DNA of 64,000 nucleotides, from contig JAQIFP010000003.1 in NCBI GenBank assembly GCA_030141585.1, positions 1 to 64,000 on the forward strand, in the 5' to 3' direction. Under the pieces are notes generated by a model. The model was not told the origin of the DNA. It was given only the letters and a program-made list of their open reading frames with translations, and ran no database searches. The DNA is from Ophryocystis elektroscirrha. Taxonomy: Eukaryota; Apicomplexa; Conoidasida; Neogregarinorida; Ophryocystidae. Of the stretch, positions 37,192 through 49,783 are shown in pieces (the stretch's first letter is position 1; each line of letters opens with the position of its first letter). Made by a program: the position numbers and the translations under genes.

Positions 37192-40100
37192 TCAAGCTTT
37201 CAAGTTTTTCTGTATAACAGTTAAAGAGTCCCCTAAGCTCAAAGCAACGCCCTATATTGTAAAAGTAATAGTGTAACCCAAATAATTACTTCAACTCTAC
37301 TTCGAATTCTTATATGACCCCATACATGTCCGTCAAATAATCTTTCTAAGCTGATATTAGCTAGAACATTGTCTCCTGAGAATATATATTTTATAATTTA
37401 TATGAATACCAAACACACTATGAGAGTACAGGTTGATCGCAAAAAAATTCGATCTTTGAATAAACTGTTCAATGATTTTCAAATCTGTAATGGAATTGTT
37501 AACTTGCTGTATTAAATTCCATGTTCCACTAGTTTGCTTCGTTTTGTCCTAAAATAAATTTCAAACGTATAATCGTTTTACTGAGTCTTGAATAAAAAAT
37601 CCACTTCCAACAATTTTCATGTTTGTTTTTTCGATAATTGTTTTAACAAGTATATACATATCACTACTGCATGAAACATTTTACTTAATTTTACGCGCAT
37701 GTGTTGATTGTGACTTTATTTTCCCATTCAAAATCAGCCCACATTGATCTAAATAAAAAGTCTTCTACATATACGTTTTGAACGAAATTCTATGCAATAT
37801 CTTATATCTTTGCCCTTACAAAAGTGTTCACTGTAATTTCTTGCAAAGACAAGCATTCCTAAAAATTTTTTTATTTTATATACAACTTACTTTTTCAACC
37901 GAATGATTCTTATTATAGATGACAACTCCATGTATAGTTCCTGATTCTACAGATAGAATCTGAAATAATTATTTGAAGACAACTCTAACTCGTATGAAAG
38001 AACGAACACACTGTTTTCTTCCAGGACTTAACTCAATAATAGCAGGCTTTTCAATAACCTTTAAATCTCCTTGAAACAATATGAAAAAATTTGATGATGT
38101 ACCATGACTAATCAAATCAATTGTAATATCCTGCAATGTTTCTGATGTCTGATTAATCACTAAAAGTTCTAAAATTATATCAAAATGGTTAGTAATAATT
38201 GTTCCTTCTATGTATATTGGATCCTAAACAAGTGATACTCATCTATCAAAATTACTGTTATCCCTGTCATTTGCTTCAAATGCTGACATTTTACAGCAAA
38301 GCTTTCATTAGCAGTCTGCAAGAAGGTCATAATTTGTTTATTAATACAGGTTTGTGCAGAGACGATGAAAGTTTGTCGAAGGGATTTAGATAGTATTGTT
38401 TCTTTGGACTTAACGGAGAGTTAGACCTGTTTGAAAATTGTTTAGTGAATTACTAACTTCAATAACGAAGAATTGATTTTTGTTTTGAAATTATTTCCAT
38501 TCTTACAATACATAAATACAAGTAAGAAAAAAATTTACTGATTTTTCTGCATTTGTTCTTTGAAAGTCGGTAAATAATTTTGAGTTTAAAGCAATTCTTT
38601 CAGAGTTAATAAGAGATGTTAAATTAGAACTTTTGGTTTTTAGAGTTATACCAATTTTTTTATAGCCCTGTATACTTGAAATATTTTCTGTAAATTACTT
38701 TAAGGCTTGTCAAGGTAGAATACAAGTAATTAATGTATGAGAACACGTTGTTTAGATTTATGTAAGGTAAGACAGTCAGAGAAATTTTTTTTACACATGT
38801 TGCAATAATCATTATGCGTGCAATTGATACCCTGTTACAAAATTTAATTTCCACTAGTTTTACTCGTTCATATTACTATTGTCATAATTGATATGGAACG
38901 ACAATTTAATTAAAGCTTTCAAAATAGCAATACACAAGAGACATCTGTCTTTAATGAATTCTATACAGAATCTGTTTCTATTTGCAGCTAAAATAAGATT
39001 GCGTATATTAAATATTACTTGATTGTTTCAATTGATTTTCTGATTTTTCAGTCGAAAACTCATCTAAATCGTTCATTTGACAAGTTACCAATACCTTTAG
39101 AAAGTTGTGTGACATATACATAAAGTGTATTTAATACTATTGATTTTGCATTTTCTAAATCTGAGAATTCTGATATTAACCAAATTATAGAGCGAATTAT
39201 TTTAGAGTATTTTATTTCTTTTATTATATGACAGCATGAAGATATTAATTGTTTTGCGACATTTTTGTCTCCAAATGAAATTTCACGCAACAAATTAGCA
39301 GTTTCCATAGCTACGGGCAAATGGAAGCTTTTGAGAAGCAACAATAGAGTGTCCACTATTGGATGTATATAGTTGATATTCTCTTTATAAACTAGGCGGA
39401 CAGATTGTATAAGTTGCTGCTGATATTTGATATTTGTTATCTGATCAAATGATGAATATTGTTCACAGCCGACAGATTTAATTAGCTCCTTTTTTATTAT
39501 ATCAATAGCACCCTGGAAATTAATAGTATTGAAAAATTGTACCTTAACAGATTTAACACTAACTAAGCTCATACCTATACAAAGTGCTTGAACTTGCAGT
39601 TGTAATGATCTAAAACTAATAAGTCGTAATATATCAAGAGAAAATTCTTCTAAACTAGATTGACATGTTATAATCAATTGTTTAATTCTGCTCAAAATAA
39701 TAAGCTTGATGTTTATGTCAGTTTGTCGAGTTATCAACTTTACATATGCTTTAGCTGCTAATTTGATTAAATGTGATGAGTTGCTTAGATTTAGCTGTGA
39801 TCAAGTTTTTTTTTCTAAAGTGCCCTTACCAGCACGTTACTACTTTCGTAAGCAACTGAAGAATAAAAGCTTTCTATTAAATTGAGGACAATTTGAATTA
39901 AAAAAGACTGCTCTGTCTTTTCGAATGTTGAGGCAACTTTTACTAATTCTAACGTTGCTAGCTGCATAATGTTATTCATTTCAGAAATGCAGTCCTCATT
40001 CATTTTGATGTATTGAATGGCTCTTTCCAAATCACAATGGATCAGCATAATCAAAGCGTTACGTTTAGTTGACAAGTCGTTCTCCTAAAACATATTGAAC

Positions 40101-40851
40101 TAATGATTAAATACTGTAGTTAACATTTTTCCGACTTCATTAATTGCATAAGTTAAGAATGAATTTTTGAAAGTTTGAATCAGAGAAAAAACACACATTA
40201 CAGCATTCTTGCGAACGTATGCGTGAGTATTTGACAAGTTTTGTATTATTGCTTCAAGAAGTGGCTCAAGGAGCTTGGAGTGCTTAATTTTACATAATAA
40301 TCTTAAAGTAGATCCTCTTATATATTCATTAGGATGCAACAAGTCTTCTCTAAATTTGTTACTAAGTTAAATTGAGTTTGTTTTACTTTTTACCATGCTA
40401 GAATCATTTCATCTTTCAAAGAGCCATCAGATTTCGTTTTATCAAGAATTTCCCAATATAATTGTAACAATTTTTTAACTTGGTGATCAGAACAGGATAA
40501 AACATATCTTAAGATAGTTACAAGGACTTGGCTTGCGATGTTATTGGATGGAACGTTAGAGTAATGTATACTATTCGTTAAGCTCTCTGACGATGCATTT
40601 TGAAGTGACCATAAGATGACTTCTTTAAGAGCATGTAACTTTATGCTGCAATTAGAATTTTCTAATTTTTGCTGTAATTCCAAGATATTTGGCTGTTGTA
40701 AAATAGTTGAATCGTTAGAAGCTATTAATGGTTTAGATGGTAAAGCTGTTGCCATGACTCCAATCGACGTCAACTTCGACAATTGGTTGTAATAAAGATG
40801 AGATTTATGAACAATAAATGTACAATCTTCATCATATTCACTTAAAATCAT
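37192..40851 (-). CDS. COPB1: Coatomer subunit beta (COPI)
   Basis: Beta-COP is part of the coat that carries retrograde Golgi-to-ER vesicles. About 20 exons with ~30-nt introns give about 970 residues, the normal size. N-terminal HEAT repeats are clear: HPNEYIRGSTLRLLCKIKHS, LLEPLLEAIIQNLSNTHAYV, RKNAVMCVFSLIQ, KRNALIMLIHCDLERAIQYI, and the adjoining 39060-39737 block. The appendage is diagnostic: VINQTSETLQDITIDLISHG, GDLKVIEKPAIIELSPG, FRSMWADFEWENKVTINT, HVWGHIRIRSRVE, ending GVALSLGDSLTVIQKNL. I use the ATG at 40851; a shorter start at MATALPSKPL is also possible. Its stop lies 4 bases from the stop of the convergent membrane protein gene. Confidence 0.93.
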
Positions 40852-41138
40852 GAAATTTTTGCAGAAAAAAAAATGGAACGATCCTTTTAATGTACAATGT
40901 CGGCTTAACTTTTTTTAGTTGTTGATCAGTGGGAATATGTCGTAAAATAATTTGAACGTCAAAAGAACTTTTTAAATTTACTAATAACTGGATTAATCAA
41001 TTTTGCAGCAAATATTGTATTGACGTGTCATTTGCTATTTATCAATGTCATCCAAAATCCAATTTGTGCAAAACGATATTATTTCGCAAGTCTTATAGTA
41101 AATCATAAATTTTTTAGAATAAACAACTAGCTGATATA

Positions 41139-42751
41139 ATGAATAATTTAAATTGGAATCCCTATTGTTCAATAGATTATTCGTGGGACAATAATGTAAC
41201 CTGTATTGATGTTGATGAAAAGAACAAATTAATTTATGCTGTAACATGTTTTGGAAAAGTTTTAGTATATTCAGTAATTACAAAGTGTTTAGTAGCTACC
41301 TTTTACATAAGTATTGAGTTTTTTAGATTTTTATTGTTTTTCAGATTCAATTATTGATGGTCACTCTCAAAATAAATGTATTCAGATACTTTTTTATAAT
41401 CAGCAATTCATTATTTTTCGTAGTGAACAATGCTGTGGTATTTATAGTATGTTGAGCTACTCTTTGATAACATCATTTTATTTAAATAACATTTTAGTAC
41501 AAAATAAAAATAGCATTAATCTAAATCCCAGTTATGGTATAATAAAAGCTCTTAATATCAATATTTAGGAGTACAAATTGTGAGTATATGCATCACTAAA
41601 ATTTCTGTGAATAATTTAAAGGGACCCACGAAAAAGAAAAATAGAATTGAAGCACTAGTGACAGGGAAAACAAGCAAATCCTTGAAGATTTTTAAGCTGA
41701 ATTCTGTTGATAATGACACTTGGCTTGATTGCGTAAAATTGATTGACTCATTTAGTCCAATTGATTCTTGCTATATTATCAAAATATTTTGTAGAAAAAT
41801 TGAAGTAATCAATAAAAAATAAAAATAGTTGCAGGAAAAAAATGAATATTTTTCTATATTAGGATACTCAAATGCTTCTATAGCAATAGGTTACTATTGT
41901 TCAACAACCTATTTTATCCGAATATGTGGTATGCATCAATTTCAAAATAGATTTTGCCCAAAAAATTTTGAGCTTAATGTTAACGCTTCAAAATTGATAT
42001 GTTATTCTGATGAAATAATTAATTTATTGTCACTGAGCTGGAAAAAATACAACAATAATATAGTCGTTGAAAGTGATTTATAGAAAAATGTGTATAAGTT
42101 TGTAGCTCATATTTCGAATTTATTTGAAGTACAGGATTCCGAAAAAATTCTAACTGCAACGTTTTCTATGAAGAACAATGATCATTTGAACATTTTTTTG
42201 TCGTCACATAATGTACTCAAATCATATGAATAATGAAATATCAGATACCATTAACACTTAAATGTATTGAAGGAAATTATTCTAAATCATACTGCTTTAA
42301 TTTAGATTTAAATGAGCTTGAGTTAACAAAAGTAAGTGATATTATACTCACAATTGTTTATAGGTTATGTTTGATGAATTGGATTCTTATATCTATATAT
42401 GGTCATGTGATAGAAATTCAATATATATTTTACGAAAATCACTAAGTTACCCTAATTGGTCATATATGTTATCTAATTTCAAATATAGTGATGAGAATTA
42501 TGAATACATTGAAGTAATGTAAAACAAAGTAAAATTGCTGTTAGAATGAGGATGAATTTGATGATTTGGCATGGTTATCAAAAAAGGATATCTCAGTAAC
42601 TCTTCAAGAAAGTGCATTTCCTACAATTTGTACTACATCACCAAGCAAAAACGTAAAACTGAATTTCACATCTCTTACCAACAACAAATTAAAACCATCA
42701 GCAAAGTCCTTGCTGGGACTCGAACCCAGAATCTCTAGCTCCGGAGGCTAG
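41139..42751 (+). CDS. Possible beta-propeller protein, unknown
   Basis: I do not recognise this protein. The ATG at 41139 starts MNNLNWNPYCSIDYSWDNNV; about six or seven exons follow with ~30-40 nt introns (the first about 41310-41343). The repeated pattern of short hydrophobic strands, such as TCIDVDEKNKLIYAVTCFGK followed by VLVYSV, YIYIWSCDRNSIYILRKS and IIKALNINI, suggests WD-like or other beta-propeller blades, but no canonical GH-WD motif is seen. The C-terminus (DDLAWLSKKDISVTLQES onward) is low complexity. The open frame continues into the minus-strand tRNA gene and stops inside it at 42751, so the last ~15 residues are antisense to the tRNA unless the true 3' end is spliced out. It is divergent from coatomer beta. 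Confidence 0.5.
42691..42694 (-). terminator. Pol III T-run after tRNA-Arg
   Basis: On the minus strand a run of four T residues lies 10 bases downstream of the tRNA 3' end, fitting a minimal RNA polymerase III terminator. A T4 run is weak evidence in such AT-rich DNA. Confidence 0.35.
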
Positions 42752-42777
42752 CGCCTTATCCATTAGGCTACAAGGAC
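42705..42777 (-). tRNA. tRNA-Arg (anticodon CCG)
   Basis: The minus strand folds as a complete 73-nt cloverleaf. The acceptor stem GTCCTTG pairs fully with CAAGGAC, and U is the discriminator base. The D stem GCCU/AGGC has a GG-containing loop. The anticodon stem CTAGC/GCTAG carries the loop CTCCGGA with anticodon CCG at positions 34-36. The variable loop has five bases. The T stem CTGGG/CCCAG has loop TTCGAGT. The internal B box GGTTCGAGTCC is perfect. There is no intron and CCA is not encoded. It would read CGG, a rare codon in such AT-rich DNA. It overlaps the 3' end of the plus-strand ORF of the possible beta-propeller gene. Confidence 0.95.
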
Positions 42778-42928
42778 CTAATTAATGCAACATTTACTAC
42801 AAGTTCTATTTCTGTCAAGTGAATTGACATTAATAAAATTACTTTGGCGTTTTAATATTTTTAGTTGACTTTTTTTGTTCGACAGGTCAGGTTTCTTAAA
42901 TTAAAATTACAGAACTCATAATCTTTAA

Positions 42929-43627
42929 ATGATATCACAAACAAATTCAAAATTTAATTCAAACAATAATACGGAAACAAAGGTTCATTTAAATTCATTG
43001 GCTATCAAAATCAAATTATTTTCCTTCTTACCAAAATGTATAGTATTTGATTTGGACGACACTCTGTAAGTAATTGTCAATTTGTTTAATTTTTTTAGCT
43101 GGCAAAACGATGTCGAAATGACTTCTGGACCTCCTTTCAAAATTGAAACTAAACCTTTAAATTTTAATTCAAGTATCCTTGATTCAAATGGCGTAGTGTA
43201 TGACTCCAGAATGCGTGAAAGTCTTTGTTTATTCACTGACGTGAAATCTATATTTTCTTGGCTAGAGACTGAAAAACAAAATTTTCATGTTGCAATCGCA
43301 TCATGTACAGCAACACCTGATTGGGCGAGAGAAATTTTGATGCAATTCAAAACATATTCGGGTAGATCTTTTTTTTCTATAATCGATTGTTTTGTTTGTC
43401 AAAATACAATAAAAACAAAACATATGAACACTATTATGAAGCAGCTCAATTTGAATCATACGGACTTATTGTTTTTTGACAATCTATATTACAATATAAA
43501 TTCTTTGAAACATTCATCAAAACCTGTTTGTTCCATTCATACACCGAACGGACTTGACTGGAAAAATTTTTATGAAGGATTTGAAATTTATAATACTAAA
43601 ACTGCAGATTGTTTTATCTTAAAATAA
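42929..43627 (+). CDS. MDP1: Magnesium-dependent phosphatase 1 (HAD superfamily)
   Basis: MDP1 is a small HAD-family phosphatase with proposed roles on phosphotyrosine or sugar-phosphate substrates. Exon 1 (ATG 42929) ends in the nucleophile motif CIVFDLDDTL; intron 43066-43098 (33 nt) splits this motif from WQNDVEM. Exon 2 has the motif II region VAIASCTATPDWAREILMQF and the motif IV region HTDLLFFDNLYYNINSLKH, then VCSIHTPNGLDW. The usual motif IV is FFDD; here the second Asp is Asn, which may weaken Mg binding. The N-terminus is ~35 residues longer than in animals. The last 14 bases overlap the end of the ferlin gene antisense. Confidence 0.9.
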
Positions 43628-46600
43628 TTATTAGAAAACAAATTAAACCAGTTACAAGAATGATAGACTGTCATAATATAAGTATTGTAATAGAACTCAC
43701 CACAGCGATAAAAGTATATTTTGTTTTAGTCATCACTGATGCAGTTGCAGCAACTACTTGATCGCCTAATTGCTGCCAGTCCATGAATGTTCGATTCTCT
43801 GTGACTGGATCCAAATATGGCGATCTATTAGGTTGTTCCCAACCTTTTCCCACAGGGTTTATTTCAGCTTCCTTTGAATGCACAATGGTGACTTCAATAT
43901 ATAATAATCCTCCCTATAATATCAGTCCAACTAAAAAATCTTACGCATTCAGATGCACCCGGTTTTAAGCATCTATACCAGCTGGCTGGTATCTTATATT
44001 CTTGTTGTTTGTTTTTATATACTATTCCAAAATCATATGCCAAATTCATGTTGCATTCTCCAATTGGAGTTTCTTCAGTTACTAAATTGTACGGTATCAC
44101 CAGAAGCTTTATGACGGGGTACGTTGAAGGAATTGATATATCCCACACAAATCGCCAATTAAACTTGCCAACGCCATCCCGACTATTATAGTGGACGTCA
44201 GTACACTTGAAAAAGCATTTTTGTGGTGATTCATACCTGAGAGCATGTCTCCCCGTTTTCATTTTGAAGAATTCCTTTTATCATAAATGAAACACTTGAA
44301 TTATCAAGCATTGGTATGTCTTTAGCTTTCCAAACTACAATCTAATTTAATAAATAGTTATAAAAATGCTAACCCTTAATTGAAAATTTTCCGGATTTGG
44401 ATTTCGTAAAACAGCTATGGACTTGGAAACTGCTTGATCTGTTGTTAACAGATCAATCCATAGTCTTAAAGTGCCAGTGCTGAATAAATGATTTTCTAAT
44501 GTTAAAGATCTTGAAGAATATGAAAAAAAAATTCAAAACCTTTGTTCGATCGGCATTGAATTATTCTTCAACATTAATTGATATTGAGGATTATACCAAC
44601 GATCTTCCAGATCAACATGCTAATCAAAATACTGTTCAATGAAATTATGGTGATACCGTCATTCCAATGATTTTGTCAGAACCATTAGATCTATTCATCA
44701 AAAAAATTGACAATATTGCATTTTTCGGAAAATTGCATGGCAAAATATAGCATTTGTTAAAATCTGGTTGATAAGTTTGACGTCGCAAATTTTGATCGTC
44801 CATAAGGTTGTTTGAAGAAAAACATTTGGAATCAACATTTGAGTTTCTTAGCCTTATAATTTGGTACAACTTTTGTTGTTATTTTACCATAGATATAAAA
44901 ACGAGTCCCCTACATCGATTTGGGGCATTACATTATGACCAGAAAGTATGTAAACACGAGTTGTTAAGTTTTCATTTGACATATGAGTTCGAAGAAAATT
45001 TATTTGGGAAGAAAATTCATTCTCTTTTGCTTCAAGTGAGTTTTCATCGGCAACTTCACATAAAAACTTCAAAGAGCCTAATGTAATAGGGATTCCAGTT
45101 ATGCTACTCTTAACATACCACTTATATCATAGTAACAATTACCTTGATAACTGGAGCAGATCTATACGGTAATAAATCGGTTTTTAGTTCTGACTCTAAT
45201 TCATAAGCAATTTCATCTCTTGTCTCATCATTGTTTATGTCAGGATCTTCATCAAAATAGAATAGTTTGGGCAGAGTACGTTCAAACTCAATATTTTTTT
45301 TATAGTTTTTCTAAAATCTATGATCAATTATATTCAAAACCTTTTTCTCTTCAGTCATCAAGTAATTTGTTTGAATCTCGCCATCTTGCTATCAAGAACT
45401 TATGCCGTAATCTCTTACGTTATGTTCTTCATAAGTTAAAAAATGTTCTGTTTCGTATTTTTGTGAATTAGCTCTATCGCCATCATAAAAAGCACGAATG
45501 GTCTGGCTGACAATCTTGTCATTATAAATGAGAGATTTTACTTTTTTTTTATTGAGGTAGTCTGAAGTCAATTCCGCGAAGTGTTTCGTTGAGAACAATG
45601 ATGCGTTTGATACTAAATCTTTAGCTTCTGCTTTCTCATCTTCATTTAACCATGGCAAAATTGGTGTTAAATGTATGAGAGATGTACCAATCCATTGTTT
45701 CTTAGATTTTGTAGAGTTATATATATTAATCTAAAAAAAAAATTTAAATGATAGCAATTATCACCTCTAAACAAGCGTTATGTATATGACGTTTAGGCAG
45801 CTTTAAGTCAATTTTAAGCGTTTTGCAAATATTTTCGTCATCGTTAAATTTTTCTTTTTTCGAAATTGCTGTCCATTTCATCCTTTTCAAAATATTCGAC
45901 TCTTTTCCATAACAAATCTTCAAGTTAAATTTTTACACATTATATTAACACACAAACCTCAATTAATATATTTTTTATTTCATTGTACATTCTTAATCCT
46001 AATATATGAATAAAAACCGTGGCGGGAAAAGTTGTAGGCTGAAAAATACATACAAAAGCTTTAATTATTTGTTACTCGTATATCGTCAAAAAATTGATAT
46101 TTTGGATTCCGAGACAGGCTTGATGGAATAAGTTCGAAGCAACACAATAAACTGCACTGTATTTGAGTTATTCAAATATTTTTTCTACTTGAGAATTGTT
46201 GATCACACGATTTTGGTTTTTTATAAAGTACCAGGCAGGATACGTCGACCAAACTTTTGGGATTTGAGATAATTTAACAGTGAAATGCCCTAACTATAAT
46301 AAGTCAAAATGAGTAATTTTATACAGAAAGTATTGAAATTTTGTCCGAAACTTGATTGAGCTCAGCACAAAGATCAATCTATATATTTTTTGTAATTGTA
46401 AAACCGTACACGTGCTGAAGGGGCTAAATCAAGATTAGATGGTATGGATACATCCATTTCAAATGCTTCATACCAAGCAGGCATAAGATTTGATTCAAAG
46501 CACTTAGTTTTGGCTGTTTGTCCCGCTATTTCAATTTTGACAAACGTTGATGGAAATTTAGTTTCAGAATGACATGGTACATTTAATGCCTCATAGATCA

Positions 46601-48339
46601 TTGCTCTAAATTTGAATCTAAAACAAAATTTACATTTGATTTAAATTTTGATAAAGACCTTTGTAGGTCGTATGTATAGCGATCCGGTCTTGATGTAGCA
46701 TTACTTTTACGAACTATTTCTAAATTAACGCATACTATAAGCCATATAATATAACAAAGATAATTACCATCAAACATTCCGAAATTATCTTCTATTGAAT
46801 CTAGTGAAAACCATTGTAGTTTTTTTGGGTTTTCTAAAAACAGTATTTACAACTATACCAATCACAACCGTATACTTGCTTTAATGGAACTCGATGATAT
46901 GCAATTCTTAGAAGCAATTCAATCGTAATCTTCAAATTACCTATTCGTTTCGTTTTCTAGATCGAGGTAAAGGAACAAATCCGAAGCTTCATTTAACTCT
47001 ACCATCAAAATTTTTGAATTATATTAATATGCTACTTGGTAAGAACAAACTTATGGGTTCTAGGCGACCATCGTTCGCATCAAATACATATGATTCTTCG
47101 TTCAACTTTATAAATTTAGTTCTTAAATGATGTGACTCCAAAACAACGTTAATAGAAACTTTCCCAATAATGAGGTTTTCAATCACAGAAAGTTGATAAA
47201 AATCAACCCAGATTATATACTCTTGTGAATCTATTTCTCTTATTCGATTTATTTTAAATTTGTCTGTATTTGCATTAATGAATAAAAGCCTTATACTTGG
47301 AGGATTCAAAGAAGGAACTTTTTTGGCGCTAGCTGAAATTAAAACACGTCCGCTTAGTTCAGTAGAACAATTATTTTCGATAACCTCGTTCGACCAGAAA
47401 ATCAAAGATTTTAACAAATCTGGAACAACTTAAAAAACTAACAAATACTTCTTCGAATAGGGTTCCAGTAAAAATTAAGCCAAGTTAACTCTAATGGTTT
47501 AACTAATATTTCATCTAGATCAAGAGTATTTGAACCTAAACTTAATAAGGTTTCATCTAAGAGATCGTTAATTGAAAACTATTAACACGATACCAGTTTT
47601 GACTAGCTCAATAACTACATATTTATCCAAACAAGGATCAAACACCGGAAAGCTAATAGCTGTATTAAATTCAGGGTTTTTTCCGACAGCTTTGTCAGAT
47701 TCATACGAAAAACCTCCCACAGAAATTTTTAAGATAGTTTCTTTTGCTAGATTTGTAAAATCTCGACCAAAGTATATATTTATTGTCAATAAATAATTTC
47801 TGAATAAAAAACTGCTTGTTTGTACTGATCTTCTGATTTCATTAGTTTGTGAAAACGTAAGTGACTTTTCCATAATGGGAATTTTGTCGTATCTACTGAA
47901 TGCTCCTACAGTTAATATAAGTGTACCCTATAACAATAAAACAACGTTTTATTAATCACACCACAACTTCCATGGGAGATTTATGATGTCTCAAGCAGAC
48001 GCTTTGACGATACAACCAGTGTTGGGGTTCATTATATATATATAGTAAAGATATTGTTGTTTTACCCATAAAAGTTTTGCTCAACATTGTTGAATGCCAC
48101 GCAATAAATTCAATTTTTGTTTTTCTCATTTTTTCATAACTCGTTTGTTGATTGAAGTAGCATTGGTAATTGAAATAAACAGTTGACATGTTTTGACGCT
48201 GAAATGTTGACTGTTTTTGATTACCTACGACTATTTCTATGTATGGATTGGGCGTTATAATTTTATCATCAGTTTTTAAAAAACAATTTTGTAATTCATG
48301 GATATCTATTTTTAAATTAAACCAATCAACAACGTTCAT
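43614..48339 (-). CDS. Ferlin (multi-C2 membrane fusion protein)
   Basis: Ferlins are tail-anchored C2-domain proteins that drive calcium-regulated membrane fusion; in Toxoplasma they act in microneme and rhoptry secretion. Around 25 exons span 4.7 kb. The N-terminal C2 region (VVDWFNLKIDIHELQNCFLK, PYIEIVVGNQKQST) is followed by a second C2 (LLTINIYFGRDF, ILKISVGGFS). A central C2 has IYEALNVPCHSETKFPSTFV, then TKCFESNLMPAWYEAFEMDV. The last C2 carries the ferlin signature TDVHYNSRDGVGKFNWRFVW. The tail has GKGWEQPNRSPYLDPVTENR, a linker and a C-terminal membrane helix (TFIAVSIILVTGLICFLIII) formed across the last intron (~43669-43699). Several Ca-binding Asp positions look replaced in the first C2. 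The gene shares a 142-base divergent promoter with Misato. Confidence 0.88.
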
Positions 48340-48481
48340 TATTTTAATAAATTACAATTTAGGGAGTTACAAACAAATAAATTATAAGTTAATTAATTTT
48401 GATGTAAATTAGTTAAACATAAATACGCAACATTTCAATTTTGTATTATTAAATATTTGGTTAGGTTCGTCAGAACGTTCA
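48340..48481. promoter_or_regulatory. Divergent promoter, ferlin/Misato
   Basis: These 142 AT-rich bases separate the two start codons. Both promoters and 5' UTRs must lie here. No motif was assigned. Confidence 0.4.
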
Positions 48482-49693
48482 ATGATAACAGTTCAAATCG
48501 GTCCAAACTCTAATAATATTGGAGAAAAATTTTGGAATTTTCAAAAACTACACTTTGACAATGGAAAATTTGCTAGAAATGCCAAGAACTGTTTTTATGA
48601 AAATTACGGATGCGATTCACATTATTTTCCCAGATTGCTAATGGTAGACACCATCTCCTCAGATTATGCAATAAAAAAAGAATTTAATTTATCAGATAAT
48701 TATAATTTAAATTATAATATTTTGAATAATGTAGAAAATGAAATGAATTTCGCAAAATATTCAGACTTTCAATGGCGAACACAGGATTATATAGAGTATA
48801 TACCAGAGAAATGGGAACTTTTTGGAGATACCATAAATTTTTGTTCTGTTAGTATTCCTGAAAATTTGTTAGAGTCGATTTTCGACAAATTAAGATTACA
48901 ATTTGAAAAAGCTGATATTTTATCAATTATTCAAATATTAGTAGATTGGCAAAAATACTATTCAAAAATAGGGGAAGAAATTTTGATTTGGCTAGCAAAT
49001 GAATCTCCAAAAACATCTATTTTTATTTACGGAGCATCTGAACCAAATCCATTTATTGAAGCAGAGTCATTAAACAGCATAAATTTTATCAAAACTGTAA
49101 TTGAAAATTTTAACTCGTATTCAAAAGTTCTATTAACAGATCTAACAATTCTGAATAAAAATAATAACTTTAACTCATTAAATCAAACAGACTTATCTGC
49201 ATTCTCCTTAGATTTATTATCTTCATCAATAAATAAATGTATGAATTGCGATTATTTTCGAAAACCATTTATAGAAGCTGATATATTTGTGCAAACAAAA
49301 ACAGCAGCTGCCGAAAATTTTACAGAATACGAATGGAACATGAGAAACTTCATAGTTAAGACCGGATGTTTGAGTACCAATTTACAAACATGTAAAGAAA
49401 GTGTTAAATCAATCATATTTAAAGGGCTATCTAATTTACCAACGCATACAAGTTTACCTGAACCGGAATATATTAAAGATGATAATTTACACTTATGCAA
49501 TGCCGCTCCTATTTCTAACATTATTTTGAATAAACCCATAAATTTTTGCAATAATATAGCCTTAATTAAACGGTTGAAAAACCTATTATCAATAAATTGT
49601 ATTAAAAATTTTTTTGAAGTATATTCAAAATCTAGCACTCATGTATATTCAAAATACTTCGATGACGAAATTTTTGAAATTATATACAGTTAG
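48482..49693 (+). CDS. MSTO1: Misato/DML1-like tubulin-related protein
   Basis: Misato/DML1 is a distant tubulin/FtsZ relative linked to mitochondrial distribution and, in insects, to TCP-1-mediated tubulin folding. It is a single exon of 403 residues, rare in this intron-dense window. The N-terminus ITVQIGPNSNNIGEKFWNF matches the family's ITVQxGxxxNxxGxHFWNxQ. It is followed by HYFPRLLMVD and later FQWRTQDYIEYIPEKW, like the Misato region just before its tubulin-like part. The C-terminal half is more divergent, and the protein is shorter than in animals (~560) and yeast (~475). The start ATG is immediately before the motif. Confidence 0.82.
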   Translation: MITVQIGPNSNNIGEKFWNFQKLHFDNGKFARNAKNCFYENYGCDSHYFPRLLMVDTISSDYAIKKEFNLSDNYNLNYNILNNVENEMNFAKYSDFQWRTQDYIEYIPEKWELFGDTINFCSVSIPENLLESIFDKLRLQFEKADILSIIQILVDWQKYYSKIGEEILIWLANESPKTSIFIYGASEPNPFIEAESLNSINFIKTVIENFNSYSKVLLTDLTILNKNNNFNSLNQTDLSAFSLDLLSSSINKCMNCDYFRKPFIEADIFVQTKTAAAENFTEYEWNMRNFIVKTGCLSTNLQTCKESVKSIIFKGLSNLPTHTSLPEPEYIKDDNLHLCNAAPISNIILNKPINFCNNIALIKRLKNLLSINCIKNFFEVYSKSSTHVYSKYFDDEIFEIIYS

Positions 49694-49783
49694 AAGAACT
49701 TCAATTTGAATCGGAAAAAAGTTTAAAGTGAAGAAAGTTTGTTAGGTTCCATTGCGCCAATATTATACAGCCAAAAATATTCA

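Noticed and set aside
49252..49638. 128-codon minus-strand ORF inside Misato
   Set aside because: It is fully antisense to the well-matched Misato exon, has no domain and no splice partners; it is a shadow frame.
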